Positions 16,990-26,359 of a stretch of DNA of 64,000 bases are shown piece by piece. Source of the stretch: Eubacterium sp. MSJ-21. GTDB lineage: Bacteria; Bacillota; Clostridia; Lachnospirales; Lachnospiraceae. The stretch lies in the NCBI RefSeq assembly GCF_018918185.1, contig NZ_JAHLPZ010000004.1:1-64000 (forward strand), given 5' to 3'. Position numbers and translations under genes: made by a program. The notes beneath the pieces were generated by a model, which was not told the DNA's origin, made no database searches, and saw nothing but the letters and a program-made list of their open reading frames with translations. Each line of letters opens with the position of its first letter. The first letter of the stretch is position 1.

Positions 16990-17330
16990 AAAAAATAAAA
17001 CCTCCGTCTTACATAAAGACGAAGGTTTAAACTTCCGCGTTACCACTTTATTTGTCGCATATGCGACCACTCATTCTCATCTTACAGACCGCATATCGAT
17101 ATATTTGCAACTTTTGCATCATCTCAACATGTCATCTGTGAAATAAGCTTCTATGTAACGGTAGAAAACCGGTGACACCTAATGTCCATCTTGGAATTCA
17201 GTGCACTGCTCGCAGAGGATAATTCCCGAAATCCTACACTGTCTCACACCAGCCGACAGCTCTCTGAAGTATTTCCTTTCGAAAACCTTGTTCTGTTCTC
17301 AGCATTTGCTCTTTGTTTACCGACATACTA
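16990..17330 (-). promoter_or_regulatory. T-box riboswitch leader upstream of cstA-bsh
   Basis: Reading the minus strand, a stem I-like region contains AGAGAGCTG and GGCTGGTGTGAGAC (17265-17240). The T-box core AAGTGGTAACGCGG follows (17048-17035). Next comes a terminator AACCTTCGTCTT/AAGACGGAGGTT (about 17027-16999) with a T-run at 16998-16990. The core and terminator are unmistakable. The specifier triplet lies near GGGAATTATCC (17227-17217). AUU, UUA or UAU are all possible depending on folding, so Ile, Leu or Tyr cannot be separated here. Confidence 0.92.
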
Positions 17331-17459
17331 GTCCTATCGAAAATGAATGTCAAGCGTTTTTTTTGATATTATTTATCAATTACGATTTTCCCAGCCGGTT
17401 AACAGCGCATTTCCCACATGGAAGCATTTCCGCTTTGTATGTACAAATGCCCGGACAAA

Positions 17460-19844
17460 TTACGCAATGCCAAATGCCAGTCCAACCGCATGGACTAAGA
17501 ATGCAACAACCCATGCGATGAGACACTGCACAATAACCGTGATCACAGCCGCTTTCGTGCCGCCCATCTCCCGCTTCACTGTAGCAATCGCAGCCACACA
17601 TGGTGTATAAAGCAGCGTAAAGATCAGGAATACCATTGCCGTAAACGGAGTGAATAACGTTGCTACGCTCGTCACATCACCACCGAGCAGAACCGTAAGC
17701 GTTGATACCACGCTCTCTTTTGCGGTAAATCCCGTGATCAGCGCCGTTGATACTCTCCAGTCTCCGAATCCAAGCGGCTTGAAGATTGGTGCAATCAGGC
17801 TTCCGATTAAGGCAAGCATACTCTGGTCTGCAGATGCAGCCACATTGAACCGCAGATCGAAGGTCTGCAGGAACCAGATGATAATCGAGGCAAGGAAGAT
17901 GATCGTAAATGCTTTCTGGATAAATCCCTTTGCCTTCTCCCAGATCAGGTGCAGCACGCTTTTTGCAGACGGCAGCCGGTAGTTCGGCAATTCCATGACG
18001 AAAGGAACCGGCTCACCCTTGAATTTCGTTACCTTCAGAATCAGTGCATAGATCACTGCACACACGATTCCAATCAGATAGAGTCCAACCATCGCAAACA
18101 CGCGATACTGCCGCTGCACAAATGCACTGATCATAAGTGTGTAGATCGGCAACTTCGCACTACAGCTCATAAACGGTGTCAGCAGGATCGTCATCTTCCG
18201 GTCACGTTCACTCGAGAGTGTCCGTGTCGCCATGATCGCAGGCACGGAGCATCCAAATCCAATCAGCATCGGCACGAAGCTTCTGCCCGATAATCCGATC
18301 TTACGAAGCGGTTTATCCATGACAAATGCAACCCGCGCCATATATCCGGTATCTTCCAGAATCGACAGGAAGAAAAACAGGATCACGATCGTAGGAAGAA
18401 AACTGATGACACTTCCGACACCCTGACAGATACCATCCACCACAAGAGAACGTACCACCGGATTAATCTGCGCAGCGACAAGTCCCTTGTCGATCCATCC
18501 AATGACCGCATCAACACCAAGTGCCATCACATCGGACAACCACGCACCAAGCAGACTGAAGGTCATGGCAAAAACAATCGCCATAATCCCGATAAAGCAC
18601 GGAATCGCTGTATATTTTCCTGTCAGAAGTTTATCTATCTTTACGCTTCTCCGGTGTTCTTTACTCTCATGCGGACGCACAACCGTCTTCTCACACAATC
18701 TCCCGATAAACTGAAACCGCATATCGGCAATTGCAGCTTCCCGGTCAAGCCCGGTTTCCTTCTCCATGACTGACACGATCTGCTCAAATGCTTCCTTCTT
18801 ATCTTCTGCAAGCTGCAGTGCATCCTCGATCGGTGTATCCTTCTCGATCAGCTTTGTTGCAGCAAACCGCACAGGAAGATCGGCTTCCTTCGCATCATTT
18901 TCAATCATATGCGCAACCGCATGGATACAGCGATGCACCGCTCCAACCGGATCTTTGTCATCCTTACTGTCCGGGCAGAAATCGATTCTTCCCGGCGGTT
19001 CATGGTATCTTGCCACATGCATGGCATGGCTTACCAGTTCATCGATACCTTCATTTTTCGCAGCTGAAATTGGCACCACCGGAATTCCAAGTATCTGCTC
19101 GAGCTCATTGACACGGATCGTACCACCGTTCGCCCGCACCTCATCCATCATATTCAGTGCAAGCACCATCGGGATTCCAAGCTCCATCAGCTGCATCGTC
19201 AGACACAGATTCCGTTCTAAGTTCGACGCATCCACAATATTGATAATGCCGCTTGGCTTACCTTCAATCAGGAATTCCCGCGTCACAATCTCCTCGCTTG
19301 AATACGGGGAAAGCGAATATATACCAGGCAGATCTGTCACTGTTGCCTCCGGATGATTCCGGATCGTACCATCCTTCCGGTCAACCGTCACACCGGGGAA
19401 ATTCCCGACATGCTGATTGGCACCAGTCAGCTGGTTAAACAGTGTCGTCTTGCCACAGTTCTGATTGCCGGCAAGCGCAAATGTCAGCTTACCGCCCTTG
19501 GGAACAGCCGTCTTCTCGTCATGTACATGAGTGGGATCCGCCTGTCCTAACTCACCAACTCCCGGATGTTCAATCGACTCATAACGCACAGTCTGTTTTG
19601 GGGCTTCCGCTTCCTTTTCATGCACATGATCCACATCTATTTTCTGTGCCTCACTCAGACGCAGCGTAAGCTCATATCCGCGCACCTTCATCTGTACCGG
19701 GTCACCCATCGGTGCAATCTTCTGCAGAGTGACTTCCGTCCCCGGCGTCAATCCCATATCCAGAAGATGATGCCGCAAGGCACCTTCTCCGCCGACCGCT
19801 GTGATATAAGCACTCTGTCCCGGCTGTAATTCATCCATTGTCAT
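17460..19844 (-). CDS. feoB: FeoA-FeoB fusion, ferrous iron transporter
   Basis: Residues ~1-75 form a FeoA-type SH3-like domain (L-R-H-H-L-L-D-M-G-L-T-P-G). A linker follows with two histidine patches (H-V-H-E-K-E and T-H-V-H-D-E). The FeoB GTPase has G1 G-N-Q-N-C-G-K-T-T at 126-134, G3 D-L-P-G-I-Y-S-L and G4 N-M-M-D. The C-terminal half has Gate domains with cysteine-bearing core helices (F-G-C-S-V-P-A-I-M). FeoB imports Fe2+ under anaerobic or iron-poor conditions. The 794-residue length matches a fusion. The first ATG lies in M-T-M-D, and the second, two codons on, is equally possible. No clear Fur or DtxR box is visible upstream. Confidence 0.95.
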   Translation of the reverse strand: MTMDELQPGQSAYITAVGGEGALRHHLLDMGLTPGTEVTLQKIAPMGDPVQMKVRGYELTLRLSEAQKIDVDHVHEKEAEAPKQTVRYESIEHPGVGELGQADPTHVHDEKTAVPKGGKLTFALAGNQNCGKTTLFNQLTGANQHVGNFPGVTVDRKDGTIRNHPEATVTDLPGIYSLSPYSSEEIVTREFLIEGKPSGIINIVDASNLERNLCLTMQLMELGIPMVLALNMMDEVRANGGTIRVNELEQILGIPVVPISAAKNEGIDELVSHAMHVARYHEPPGRIDFCPDSKDDKDPVGAVHRCIHAVAHMIENDAKEADLPVRFAATKLIEKDTPIEDALQLAEDKKEAFEQIVSVMEKETGLDREAAIADMRFQFIGRLCEKTVVRPHESKEHRRSVKIDKLLTGKYTAIPCFIGIMAIVFAMTFSLLGAWLSDVMALGVDAVIGWIDKGLVAAQINPVVRSLVVDGICQGVGSVISFLPTIVILFFFLSILEDTGYMARVAFVMDKPLRKIGLSGRSFVPMLIGFGCSVPAIMATRTLSSERDRKMTILLTPFMSCSAKLPIYTLMISAFVQRQYRVFAMVGLYLIGIVCAVIYALILKVTKFKGEPVPFVMELPNYRLPSAKSVLHLIWEKAKGFIQKAFTIIFLASIIIWFLQTFDLRFNVAASADQSMLALIGSLIAPIFKPLGFGDWRVSTALITGFTAKESVVSTLTVLLGGDVTSVATLFTPFTAMVFLIFTLLYTPCVAAIATVKREMGGTKAAVITVIVQCLIAWVVAFLVHAVGLAFGIA

Positions 19845-19987
19845 CTATCATCATCTCCATCTCAGACATCTCTTATATTTCTACATATTTTACAATCCAA
19901 ATTACATAATACAACCGAATCACCATCAACGCAAACATAATTACAGGCAAAACAAAAAATAATACAGCATCCGACCGGTCAGTTCCA

Positions 19988-20016
19988 TTGCATTCCTCAT
20001 TTTTTCCATGTATAAT
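19988..20016 (+). promoter_or_regulatory. Sigma-70 promoter for the DUF3137 operon
   Basis: TTGCAT at 19988-19993 and TATAAT at 20011-20016 are separated by 17 bp, 37 bp upstream of the first DUF3137 start codon. On the other strand, a weaker candidate for feoB (TTGCGT, 17 bp, TATTAT) lies in the same gap. Confidence 0.75.
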
Positions 20017-20052
20017 GACGTAAAATATTACAAAATAAGGGGGATGTACATT

Positions 20053-21024
20053 ATGGATTCAAATCTATCTGATTCACAGATTATATCACAGATTTCCAGC
20101 AAACAACGGATGATTAAATTTCTGAACTTTATTCATCCACTTCTATTTATTGCCATGCCTGCATCGATTTTTTGGGGCTTTGCAAATTGGGACAGAAATA
20201 TAGGGAAAGGAATCTTCTTCGTAATCCTTGGTCTTCTCTGTATCCCTCTTCTGGTCGTACTCGGAAAATCTGTAAATGCATTGGAACGGAAAATCAAATC
20301 TCTGACCGGCGAATACCTCGTCAAGGGCGTGCTTGCAGAGAAGGTACAGGTTGAAAAATACGCACCAAATGAGTATATCAACCCAGACTTCGTGAAAAAC
20401 TGCAACATTCTTCCAAACTACGATCGTATCTCCGGCTCGGATTATGTATCCGGTACTTACCGCGGGGTTCCGTTTACCTTCTGCGATCTGCATCTGCAGT
20501 ATAAGGATACCTACCGGGATAAAAACGGACGAAAAAGGACCCGCTACCGCACGAACTTTCTCGGACATGTCATCACACTTGATACGAAAACCAATATCAA
20601 TGGTTTTGTTCGTATCTGTGAGCGCAAGAATCCACGCAAAGAAAATGGTTTTCTCTCCGGTATCGTCAGCGGTGCGGCAGAATTTCTCGGCATGAACCAG
20701 AACAAGGTTGAGATGGAGAGCGATCCATTCAACCAGCAGTTCAAGGTAATCACTTCCGATGACGAGCTTGCCTTCTATATTCTCACGCCACAATTCATGG
20801 AACATATTGTTGCTGCAGATGAGAAGGTCGACGGCTACACGAAGATTGCATTTGAGAACAACAGAGTCACGCTGGCACTAAATAACGGGAAAAATTCTTT
20901 CGAACTCACAAAGACACTTTGGAGCAAATCCCGTCTGAATGAAACCAGACTACGGTTCCGCGATGAATTCCAGAATATCCTGAGCATCATCGACGAGATT
21001 CTGACGAAGGATAATTTATTTTAG
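20053..21024 (+). CDS. DUF3137 domain membrane protein, copy 1
   Basis: The start is the ATG at 20053 behind AAGGGGG, giving 323 residues; a longer frame upstream lacks a site. Two hydrophobic helices (about residues 30-70) are followed by a soluble domain with I-L-P-N-Y-D-R-I-S-G-S-D-Y-V-S-G-T-Y-R-G-V-P, the DUF3137 signature, and a C-terminal E-L-A-F-Y-I-L-T-P-Q-F-M-E-H-I stretch. The function of the family is unknown. A tandem paralogue follows 25 bp downstream, so the two probably act together as cytosol-facing membrane proteins. Confidence 0.85.
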   Translation: MDSNLSDSQIISQISSKQRMIKFLNFIHPLLFIAMPASIFWGFANWDRNIGKGIFFVILGLLCIPLLVVLGKSVNALERKIKSLTGEYLVKGVLAEKVQVEKYAPNEYINPDFVKNCNILPNYDRISGSDYVSGTYRGVPFTFCDLHLQYKDTYRDKNGRKRTRYRTNFLGHVITLDTKTNINGFVRICERKNPRKENGFLSGIVSGAAEFLGMNQNKVEMESDPFNQQFKVITSDDELAFYILTPQFMEHIVAADEKVDGYTKIAFENNRVTLALNNGKNSFELTKTLWSKSRLNETRLRFRDEFQNILSIIDEILTKDNLF

Positions 21025-21048
21025 ACGAATCGAGGTATATTACATACT

Positions 21049-22020
21049 ATGGCAAATCCAAATGATGAACAGCTTCTATCCCAGATCGCGGCAAATCAGA
21101 AGAAACAGCGAATCGGTTTTATATTGACGCCTATTTTACTTATCCTCTCGATGGGTATTATTATGTGTGGAATTTCAACAATCCAATCCGGGAATACCAT
21201 ACCGGGTATCTGCATCCTTCTTGTTGGTATCGTTGCAATTGTTGCTTCCGCAAAATACGCCGCCCATATGAACGAGAGACAAGATCAGATGAAGAATCTG
21301 GTCGGACAATCCGTTGTCAGAGAAATCCTCGCAGAACGCATCGCGATTGGGCAGTACAATCCAAACCAGTATTTTAACAGAGATTTTCTCGAGTATTGCA
21401 GCATTCTTCCAAACTACGATCGTTCCAGCGGCTCCGACTATATCAGTGGAACTTATCGCGGTGTGCCGATCACCTATTGTGACCTGCATCTCGAAGTCGA
21501 GCAGGAAAGCACCGACAGCGACGGCAACACAACCACTTCCTATTACACGGTGTTCCGCGGTCCCGTCATCAATTTGGCACTGCGCCAGCCGTTAACTGGC
21601 TATGTCCGCATCCGCGAGCGCAAGAATCCGCGCAAGGAGAAGGGATTTTTCTCCGGCATCGTCAATGGCGCAGCGGATCTGTTCAACATCGACCGAAACA
21701 CAGTTGAGACTGAAAATGCACAGTTTAACCAGCAATTTAAGGTTGACGCCTCCGACCCACAGCTTGCATTCTATGTACTGACACCGCAGTTCATGGAACA
21801 TATCGTGCAGGCGGATATGATTGTAAATGGCTATACGAATATCGAGTTTAATCAGGGAATCGTGACGCTTGCATTGAACAACGGAACCGATGCATTTGAG
21901 CTTGGCAAATATAAAAAGAACGACCATTTCCTTGACGAGGCACGCCAGCGGTTCCGCTATGAGCTTAATTCGATTCTGGGAATTGTCGACGAGATGTTGA
22001 CGAAAGAGAATTTGTTTTAG
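21049..22020 (+). CDS. DUF3137 domain membrane protein, copy 2
   Basis: This 323-residue paralogue of the preceding gene shares the N-Y-D-R-S-S-G-S-D-Y-I-S-G-T-Y-R-G-V-P motif, R-E-R-K-N-P-R-K-E-K-G-F and F-Y-V-L-T-P-Q-F-M-E-H-I. Two hydrophobic helices occur at about residues 20-65. The identical length and order indicate tandem duplication followed by divergence. It is followed 13 bp later by an aldose epimerase, so the three genes form one plus-strand transcript. The function is unknown. Confidence 0.85.
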   Translation: MANPNDEQLLSQIAANQKKQRIGFILTPILLILSMGIIMCGISTIQSGNTIPGICILLVGIVAIVASAKYAAHMNERQDQMKNLVGQSVVREILAERIAIGQYNPNQYFNRDFLEYCSILPNYDRSSGSDYISGTYRGVPITYCDLHLEVEQESTDSDGNTTTSYYTVFRGPVINLALRQPLTGYVRIRERKNPRKEKGFFSGIVNGAADLFNIDRNTVETENAQFNQQFKVDASDPQLAFYVLTPQFMEHIVQADMIVNGYTNIEFNQGIVTLALNNGTDAFELGKYKKNDHFLDEARQRFRYELNSILGIVDEMLTKENLF

Positions 22021-22032
22021 GAGGTATCACAC

Positions 22033-22926
22033 ATGTTACATACGATTGAAAATGATTATTTAAAAGTCACGGTATCCGACCATGGTGCCGAACTGACAAG
22101 CGTCTACGATAAGGCACAGGATTTCGAACGGATCTGGTGTGCTGATCCGACAGTCTGGAACCGCCACGCTCCGGTGCTGTTCCCATTTGTCGGAAAGGTG
22201 AAGGACGGTGCCTATCATTACAACGGGAATACATACGCCATGAAGACACAGCATGGATTTGCGCGTGATGCGGAATTTACCTGCATCGAGGAAACCACTG
22301 ATTCTATCACGCACAAGATTGTGTATTCCGATGAGACACTGGAGATCTATCCATTTGAATTCGAACTGCTAATCACACACCGCTTCGATGCAGAAAATCC
22401 TCGTCTCCTGCACGTCACATGGGCAGTGAAAAATCTTGGTTCTGATGAAATGTTATATTCCATCGGCGGACATCCGGGATTCCAGATTGCACCGGGACAT
22501 GCGCGGAGCGAATACTCCATCGTCCTACCGGATGCAAAACCTCGGCACTATCTCCTGCTTGATGCAGCCGGTTCCGGACTTGCCGATACGAGCAAGAGTT
22601 ATCCATTTAATGATGCCGGCAACGCCTACGTTCCTGTCACAGATACCCTGTTCGACAAGGACGCGCTGATCTTCGAGAACGGACAGCTTCCGAGTGTAGG
22701 ACTCGTCGATGCAGACAAGAAGCCATTTGTCACACTTACCTGCATGGACTTCCCATATGTTGGTATCTGGTCAAAACCGGATGGTCCGTATGTCTGCTTA
22801 GAGCCTTGGATCGGACGTACCGATAACATGGATTTCACCGGAGATTTGGCTGAGAAACCAGGCGAGCAGAGACTGGATGCAAACACTGAATCCAGGTTCC
22901 ATTACACGATCGAATTCCACGGCTAA
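22033..22926 (+). CDS. Aldose 1-epimerase family protein
   Basis: This 297-residue galactose mutarotase-like protein is of the LacX/YeaD branch. It has H-G-A-E-L-T-S-V, P-V-L-F-P-F-V-G-K, the catalytic-type His in H-G-F-A-R, S-I-G-G-H-P-G-F (second His), and an acidic C-terminal P-W-I-G-R-T-D. Members interconvert anomers of sugars such as galactose or glucose, or act on sugar phosphates. GGAGG precedes the ATG. Placement after the DUF3137 pair gives no metabolic clue, although a lacZ and mgl system occur elsewhere in the window. Confidence 0.88.
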   Translation: MLHTIENDYLKVTVSDHGAELTSVYDKAQDFERIWCADPTVWNRHAPVLFPFVGKVKDGAYHYNGNTYAMKTQHGFARDAEFTCIEETTDSITHKIVYSDETLEIYPFEFELLITHRFDAENPRLLHVTWAVKNLGSDEMLYSIGGHPGFQIAPGHARSEYSIVLPDAKPRHYLLLDAAGSGLADTSKSYPFNDAGNAYVPVTDTLFDKDALIFENGQLPSVGLVDADKKPFVTLTCMDFPYVGIWSKPDGPYVCLEPWIGRTDNMDFTGDLAEKPGEQRLDANTESRFHYTIEFHG

Positions 22927-22982
22927 ACTTACCTTTCTGCGTTGATTAACAGATACAACCTACGTTCTGATTAGCAGTCGTC

Positions 22983-23010
22983 AAATGCACAGCACAAATG
23001 CGTGCATTTT
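22983..23010 (+). terminator. Hairpin after the epimerase gene
   Basis: AAATGCAC and GTGCATTT pair, followed by a short T-run on the plus strand. It lies ~57 bp after the epimerase stop. Confidence 0.5.
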
Positions 23011-23032
23011 CCGCATCAGCATAACACATAAA

Positions 23033-23083
23033 CAGGGACAGACAATTGAGCAGGCAACTTTGCCACCTCAATATCTGTCCCTG
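23033..23083. terminator. Strong terminator between convergent genes
   Basis: CAGGGACAGA...ATTGAG pairs with CTCAAT...TCTGTCCCTG around a short loop. It separates the plus-strand epimerase transcript from the end of sbcC on the minus strand and may serve both. Confidence 0.75.
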
Positions 23084-23098
23084 GTTCTATATTTTCTC

Positions 23099-26000
23099 TT
23101 AAACCGCTGTCTCCATCTGAATCCGGCTGCCCCCTCTGCCCTTTGTAACACGCAGCTTCTGCGGAATATCCATCAGTTCATCCCGGTGGCTGATAATACC
23201 AACCAGTTTATTTTCTCCTGACATGCTGAGTAACGCGTCCTTTGTCTCCTCAAGCGACTTCGAATCCAGCGTGCCAAATCCCTCATCAACAAACAGTGCA
23301 TCCATCTGGATACCTCCTCGATTTTCCGCGATCGTATCCGACAAGCCAAGTGCCAGCGATAATGAGGCTTTAAAGCTCTCACCGCCTGACAAATTTCCAA
23401 CCGGACGGCGTTTTCCGGTATTGATATCCAGAACCTCCAAATCCAGAAATGTATTGGTCTGTTTTCCAACAGAATTTGTCTGCCGGTACAGCTGGAATTG
23501 GTTGTCACTCATCGGAAGCAGATGCCGGTTTGCCGCCTGAAGAATGCTGTCAAAGCCTGCTGCCTGAATATACTGTTCAAACGTGATTCTTCCATTTCCG
23601 GTCTGCCCGGATACAAGATGGTACAACCGGTAGCTTGTGTCATTTTCCTGTTTTGCCTTCTCATATGCGGTCTGCTGTACACGGATATTCTGCTGTTTTT
23701 CCCGATTATTTTGTATGCGGAACATAACGGCCTGCAATGCTGTCCGAAGTGTTTCCACCTGTGTACGCTTCCCGGTATATGCCTGCTGTAACTGTTCAAG
23801 ATCAACTGTCGTGCGATGTCTGGCATCCTGCTCCTGTTCCAGCTGTGCCAGTCTGGCAGTAACCTCTGTCACCTTTTTGTCATAGTCCGTCAGTTTCTTT
23901 TCCTCTGCATGTATCTCGGCATCCGTTGCTACCTGTGCCTGCATCTCTTCGACAGATGCAAACTGACTAGCAGACAGCTTTCCATCCAACCGCTGTTTTA
24001 ACATCTGTGCATCGGTCTTTTGCTGTTCAAGTGCCTGCTTCTGTGTTGCAATGGATGCCTGTATGCGTGCCACCGCCTCATCTGCTGCTTTCTTCTCCTT
24101 CGTTGCAGACTCTATGGCGGTCTGAAGCTCTGTTACGCGGGTCATTGCACGATTTCCTGCCAGGCTGGCTGATTTCCAATCCGGATACGCCAACGTCTGT
24201 AACGCTGTAAAGGTTGCCTGTGAAGATGCCTGCTTTGCTACCAGTGCTTGTTTCTCCTCTGCAAGCGCCTTTCTCCGCTCTGCAAGCTGTGTCGTTTCCG
24301 CCCCCTGTGCACGCACAAGCTCTGTTTCGACTTCTCCAAGCTTTGCACAGTTTTGTTGCAGCTGCTCCAGATTTTCCACACTTTGTGCAACTGCATCTAC
24401 CAGCATTGCTCGCTGTCGCTCGAAGATTACGATCAGTTCCTCTAATACCTCAACACCACCGCTAAACTCTGGCAGCACGCATCCCTGTATCTCCTCTTTT
24501 ATCTGTTGCTCCTTTGCCTGCACATCTGCCCGCAAAGACGAAGCTCTGGCTGTTTCCTGATTAAATGCTTCCAGTTTTTCCTCTTCCGCCTCCTTTAATT
24601 CTTTGCATTGTTCTTCTGTCACAGATGTCTCGACCAGTGTCGCAAGTTTCTCATGATGTGTAGCTCCACATACCGGACACGGCTCACCCTCTGCCAGATC
24701 ACTTGCCAGAATTCCTACCAGATTTGCGCGATACAGTCTGTCTACATGCGTATATGCCTCCTTCGCTGCCTCATACGCTGCCTGCTTTTCCCGGTATTGT
24801 TTCTGGGCTTTCTCCAATTCCTGTTGTTTCCGTTTCCATGCAGGAATCAGATTATTCGCAATGGCCTCCATTTTTCTCTGGCTGTCCAGCTGTTTGTCAT
24901 ATGCTGCCTGCGCCTGCGCAAGCTGTTGTGGTTCTTCCTTCCACATTGCCTGCTGCTCCTGCAGCTCTCTAATCCTCTTCTGCAATGTCTGTTCGGCTGT
25001 TCCAAGCGCCGCTTCCTGCTGTTCCTGTGCCGCAAGCTGTAACTGGATCTGTCCAAGTTCATGCTGCAACGTTTCCCGCTCTTTATAACATGGCTCTTCC
25101 TCACGCACTTTATCGACAAGCTTCTGGCATTGCTCCACTTCGGGACGCAACATCTCCGTATCTTTTACCTTAGCATCTGCCTTGCCGGCACGCATCTGAC
25201 AATCTGCAAGTGCCTGTTCTCCCTCATTGATAAGTTGCTTTGTCCGTTCCCATTCACGTTCCTTGGCAATCCACGCATCGTACTCCGGCTTTACTTTATA
25301 GGTTGCCTGCTTCCTGCGATCAAGCTGTATCTTTCGCTGCACAAACGGTTCCTTCTGTGCTTCTAATACCCGCTGTTCTTCCTTCGTCCGTATGTATCGC
25401 TCCAATATCGCATTATTATCCTTTGCTGATACAAGCGTACCCTGCAAATTCTGCAGTTCCTCCTCTGCCTGTGCAAGCGCTTTCTCCTTCTGGCTTGCTT
25501 TTTCCATATCTTCCTCAATAATTGCCTGCAACAGCGTAAGCATCTCCTCGATATTCCATACCGCTTTGCTATCCTGCAGCTTCTCCTGCAAATTACAGAT
25601 GCGCTGCGCCACGGACAGCGGCTGTTCCTCTGAATTCTCCGTCAACGTCAAGTTTTCTGCCAAAATTCCAGATGCTACTTCCAAAATCCCGGCAGACTCC
25701 ACCTTCACCTCTCGGAACGACTGGGAAATACTCTGCTCCTTTTCCTTACGTGCCAAATAACTTACCTTCTTGCGATTTTCCAATTTCTGTTCCAGTTTTT
25801 TATAGGCGTCGGTCTGGAAAATCGTACGCAGGATGTCAGTCCGTTCGTTCGTCTTTGCATTTAACAGCTTCCAGAATTCTCCCTGTGCAATCATTGCAAC
25901 CTGCATAAACTGTCCGGCATCCATATTCAGAAGTTGTGGAATCGCCCCTGGTTTCTCCTTCGTTCCATCGACGTTCTTAGCACCTTCCAGCGTTGTTCCA

Positions 26001-26359
26001 TCCGACTGATAGAAAATCACCTTTTCTGCCTGTTCATCCGGCTTCCCATTTCGGTTGGTATATTTAAAGCTCGGTTTTCTGCACACATGATAGTCCTTGC
26101 CCTGATGTGTGAAATAAAATTCAACAAAACTCTCCACTTTCTTATCCACGTACTCGCTTTTCAGATTCTTTGTATCGCGATAGCTTCCACTTGCCTCGCC
26201 ATAAAGCGCATAGCTGATTGCATCAAAGATCGTTGTTTTTCCTGCCCCGGTATCTCCACAGATCAGGAACAATCCTTTCTCCTCAAACTGCGTGAAATCA
26301 ATTTCTGTCTGCTCCGCATACGCACCAAATGCCTGCATTACCAATTTAGTCGGCTTCAT
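23099..26359 (-). CDS. sbcC: Exonuclease SbcC (SMC-like ATPase)
   Basis: The 1086-residue Rad50-like protein has N-terminal Walker A C-G-D-T-G-A-G-K-T-T and long coiled coils. A central zinc hook E-P-C-P-V-C-G is followed by returning coils rich in Q/E/A, then signature N-L-S-G-G-E-S-F and Walker B D-A-L-F-V-D-E-G-F-G-T-L-D. With SbcD it opens hairpins and cleaves double-strand ends. The chosen ATG (26359) follows AAAGGAGGTG and overlaps the sbcD stop by 14 bp; the frame upstream of it lies within sbcD. Translational coupling with sbcD is evident. Confidence 0.96.
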   Translation of the reverse strand: MKPTKLVMQAFGAYAEQTEIDFTQFEEKGLFLICGDTGAGKTTIFDAISYALYGEASGSYRDTKNLKSEYVDKKVESFVEFYFTHQGKDYHVCRKPSFKYTNRNGKPDEQAEKVIFYQSDGTTLEGAKNVDGTKEKPGAIPQLLNMDAGQFMQVAMIAQGEFWKLLNAKTNERTDILRTIFQTDAYKKLEQKLENRKKVSYLARKEKEQSISQSFREVKVESAGILEVASGILAENLTLTENSEEQPLSVAQRICNLQEKLQDSKAVWNIEEMLTLLQAIIEEDMEKASQKEKALAQAEEELQNLQGTLVSAKDNNAILERYIRTKEEQRVLEAQKEPFVQRKIQLDRRKQATYKVKPEYDAWIAKEREWERTKQLINEGEQALADCQMRAGKADAKVKDTEMLRPEVEQCQKLVDKVREEEPCYKERETLQHELGQIQLQLAAQEQQEAALGTAEQTLQKRIRELQEQQAMWKEEPQQLAQAQAAYDKQLDSQRKMEAIANNLIPAWKRKQQELEKAQKQYREKQAAYEAAKEAYTHVDRLYRANLVGILASDLAEGEPCPVCGATHHEKLATLVETSVTEEQCKELKEAEEEKLEAFNQETARASSLRADVQAKEQQIKEEIQGCVLPEFSGGVEVLEELIVIFERQRAMLVDAVAQSVENLEQLQQNCAKLGEVETELVRAQGAETTQLAERRKALAEEKQALVAKQASSQATFTALQTLAYPDWKSASLAGNRAMTRVTELQTAIESATKEKKAADEAVARIQASIATQKQALEQQKTDAQMLKQRLDGKLSASQFASVEEMQAQVATDAEIHAEEKKLTDYDKKVTEVTARLAQLEQEQDARHRTTVDLEQLQQAYTGKRTQVETLRTALQAVMFRIQNNREKQQNIRVQQTAYEKAKQENDTSYRLYHLVSGQTGNGRITFEQYIQAAGFDSILQAANRHLLPMSDNQFQLYRQTNSVGKQTNTFLDLEVLDINTGKRRPVGNLSGGESFKASLSLALGLSDTIAENRGGIQMDALFVDEGFGTLDSKSLEETKDALLSMSGENKLVGIISHRDELMDIPQKLRVTKGRGGSRIQMETAV

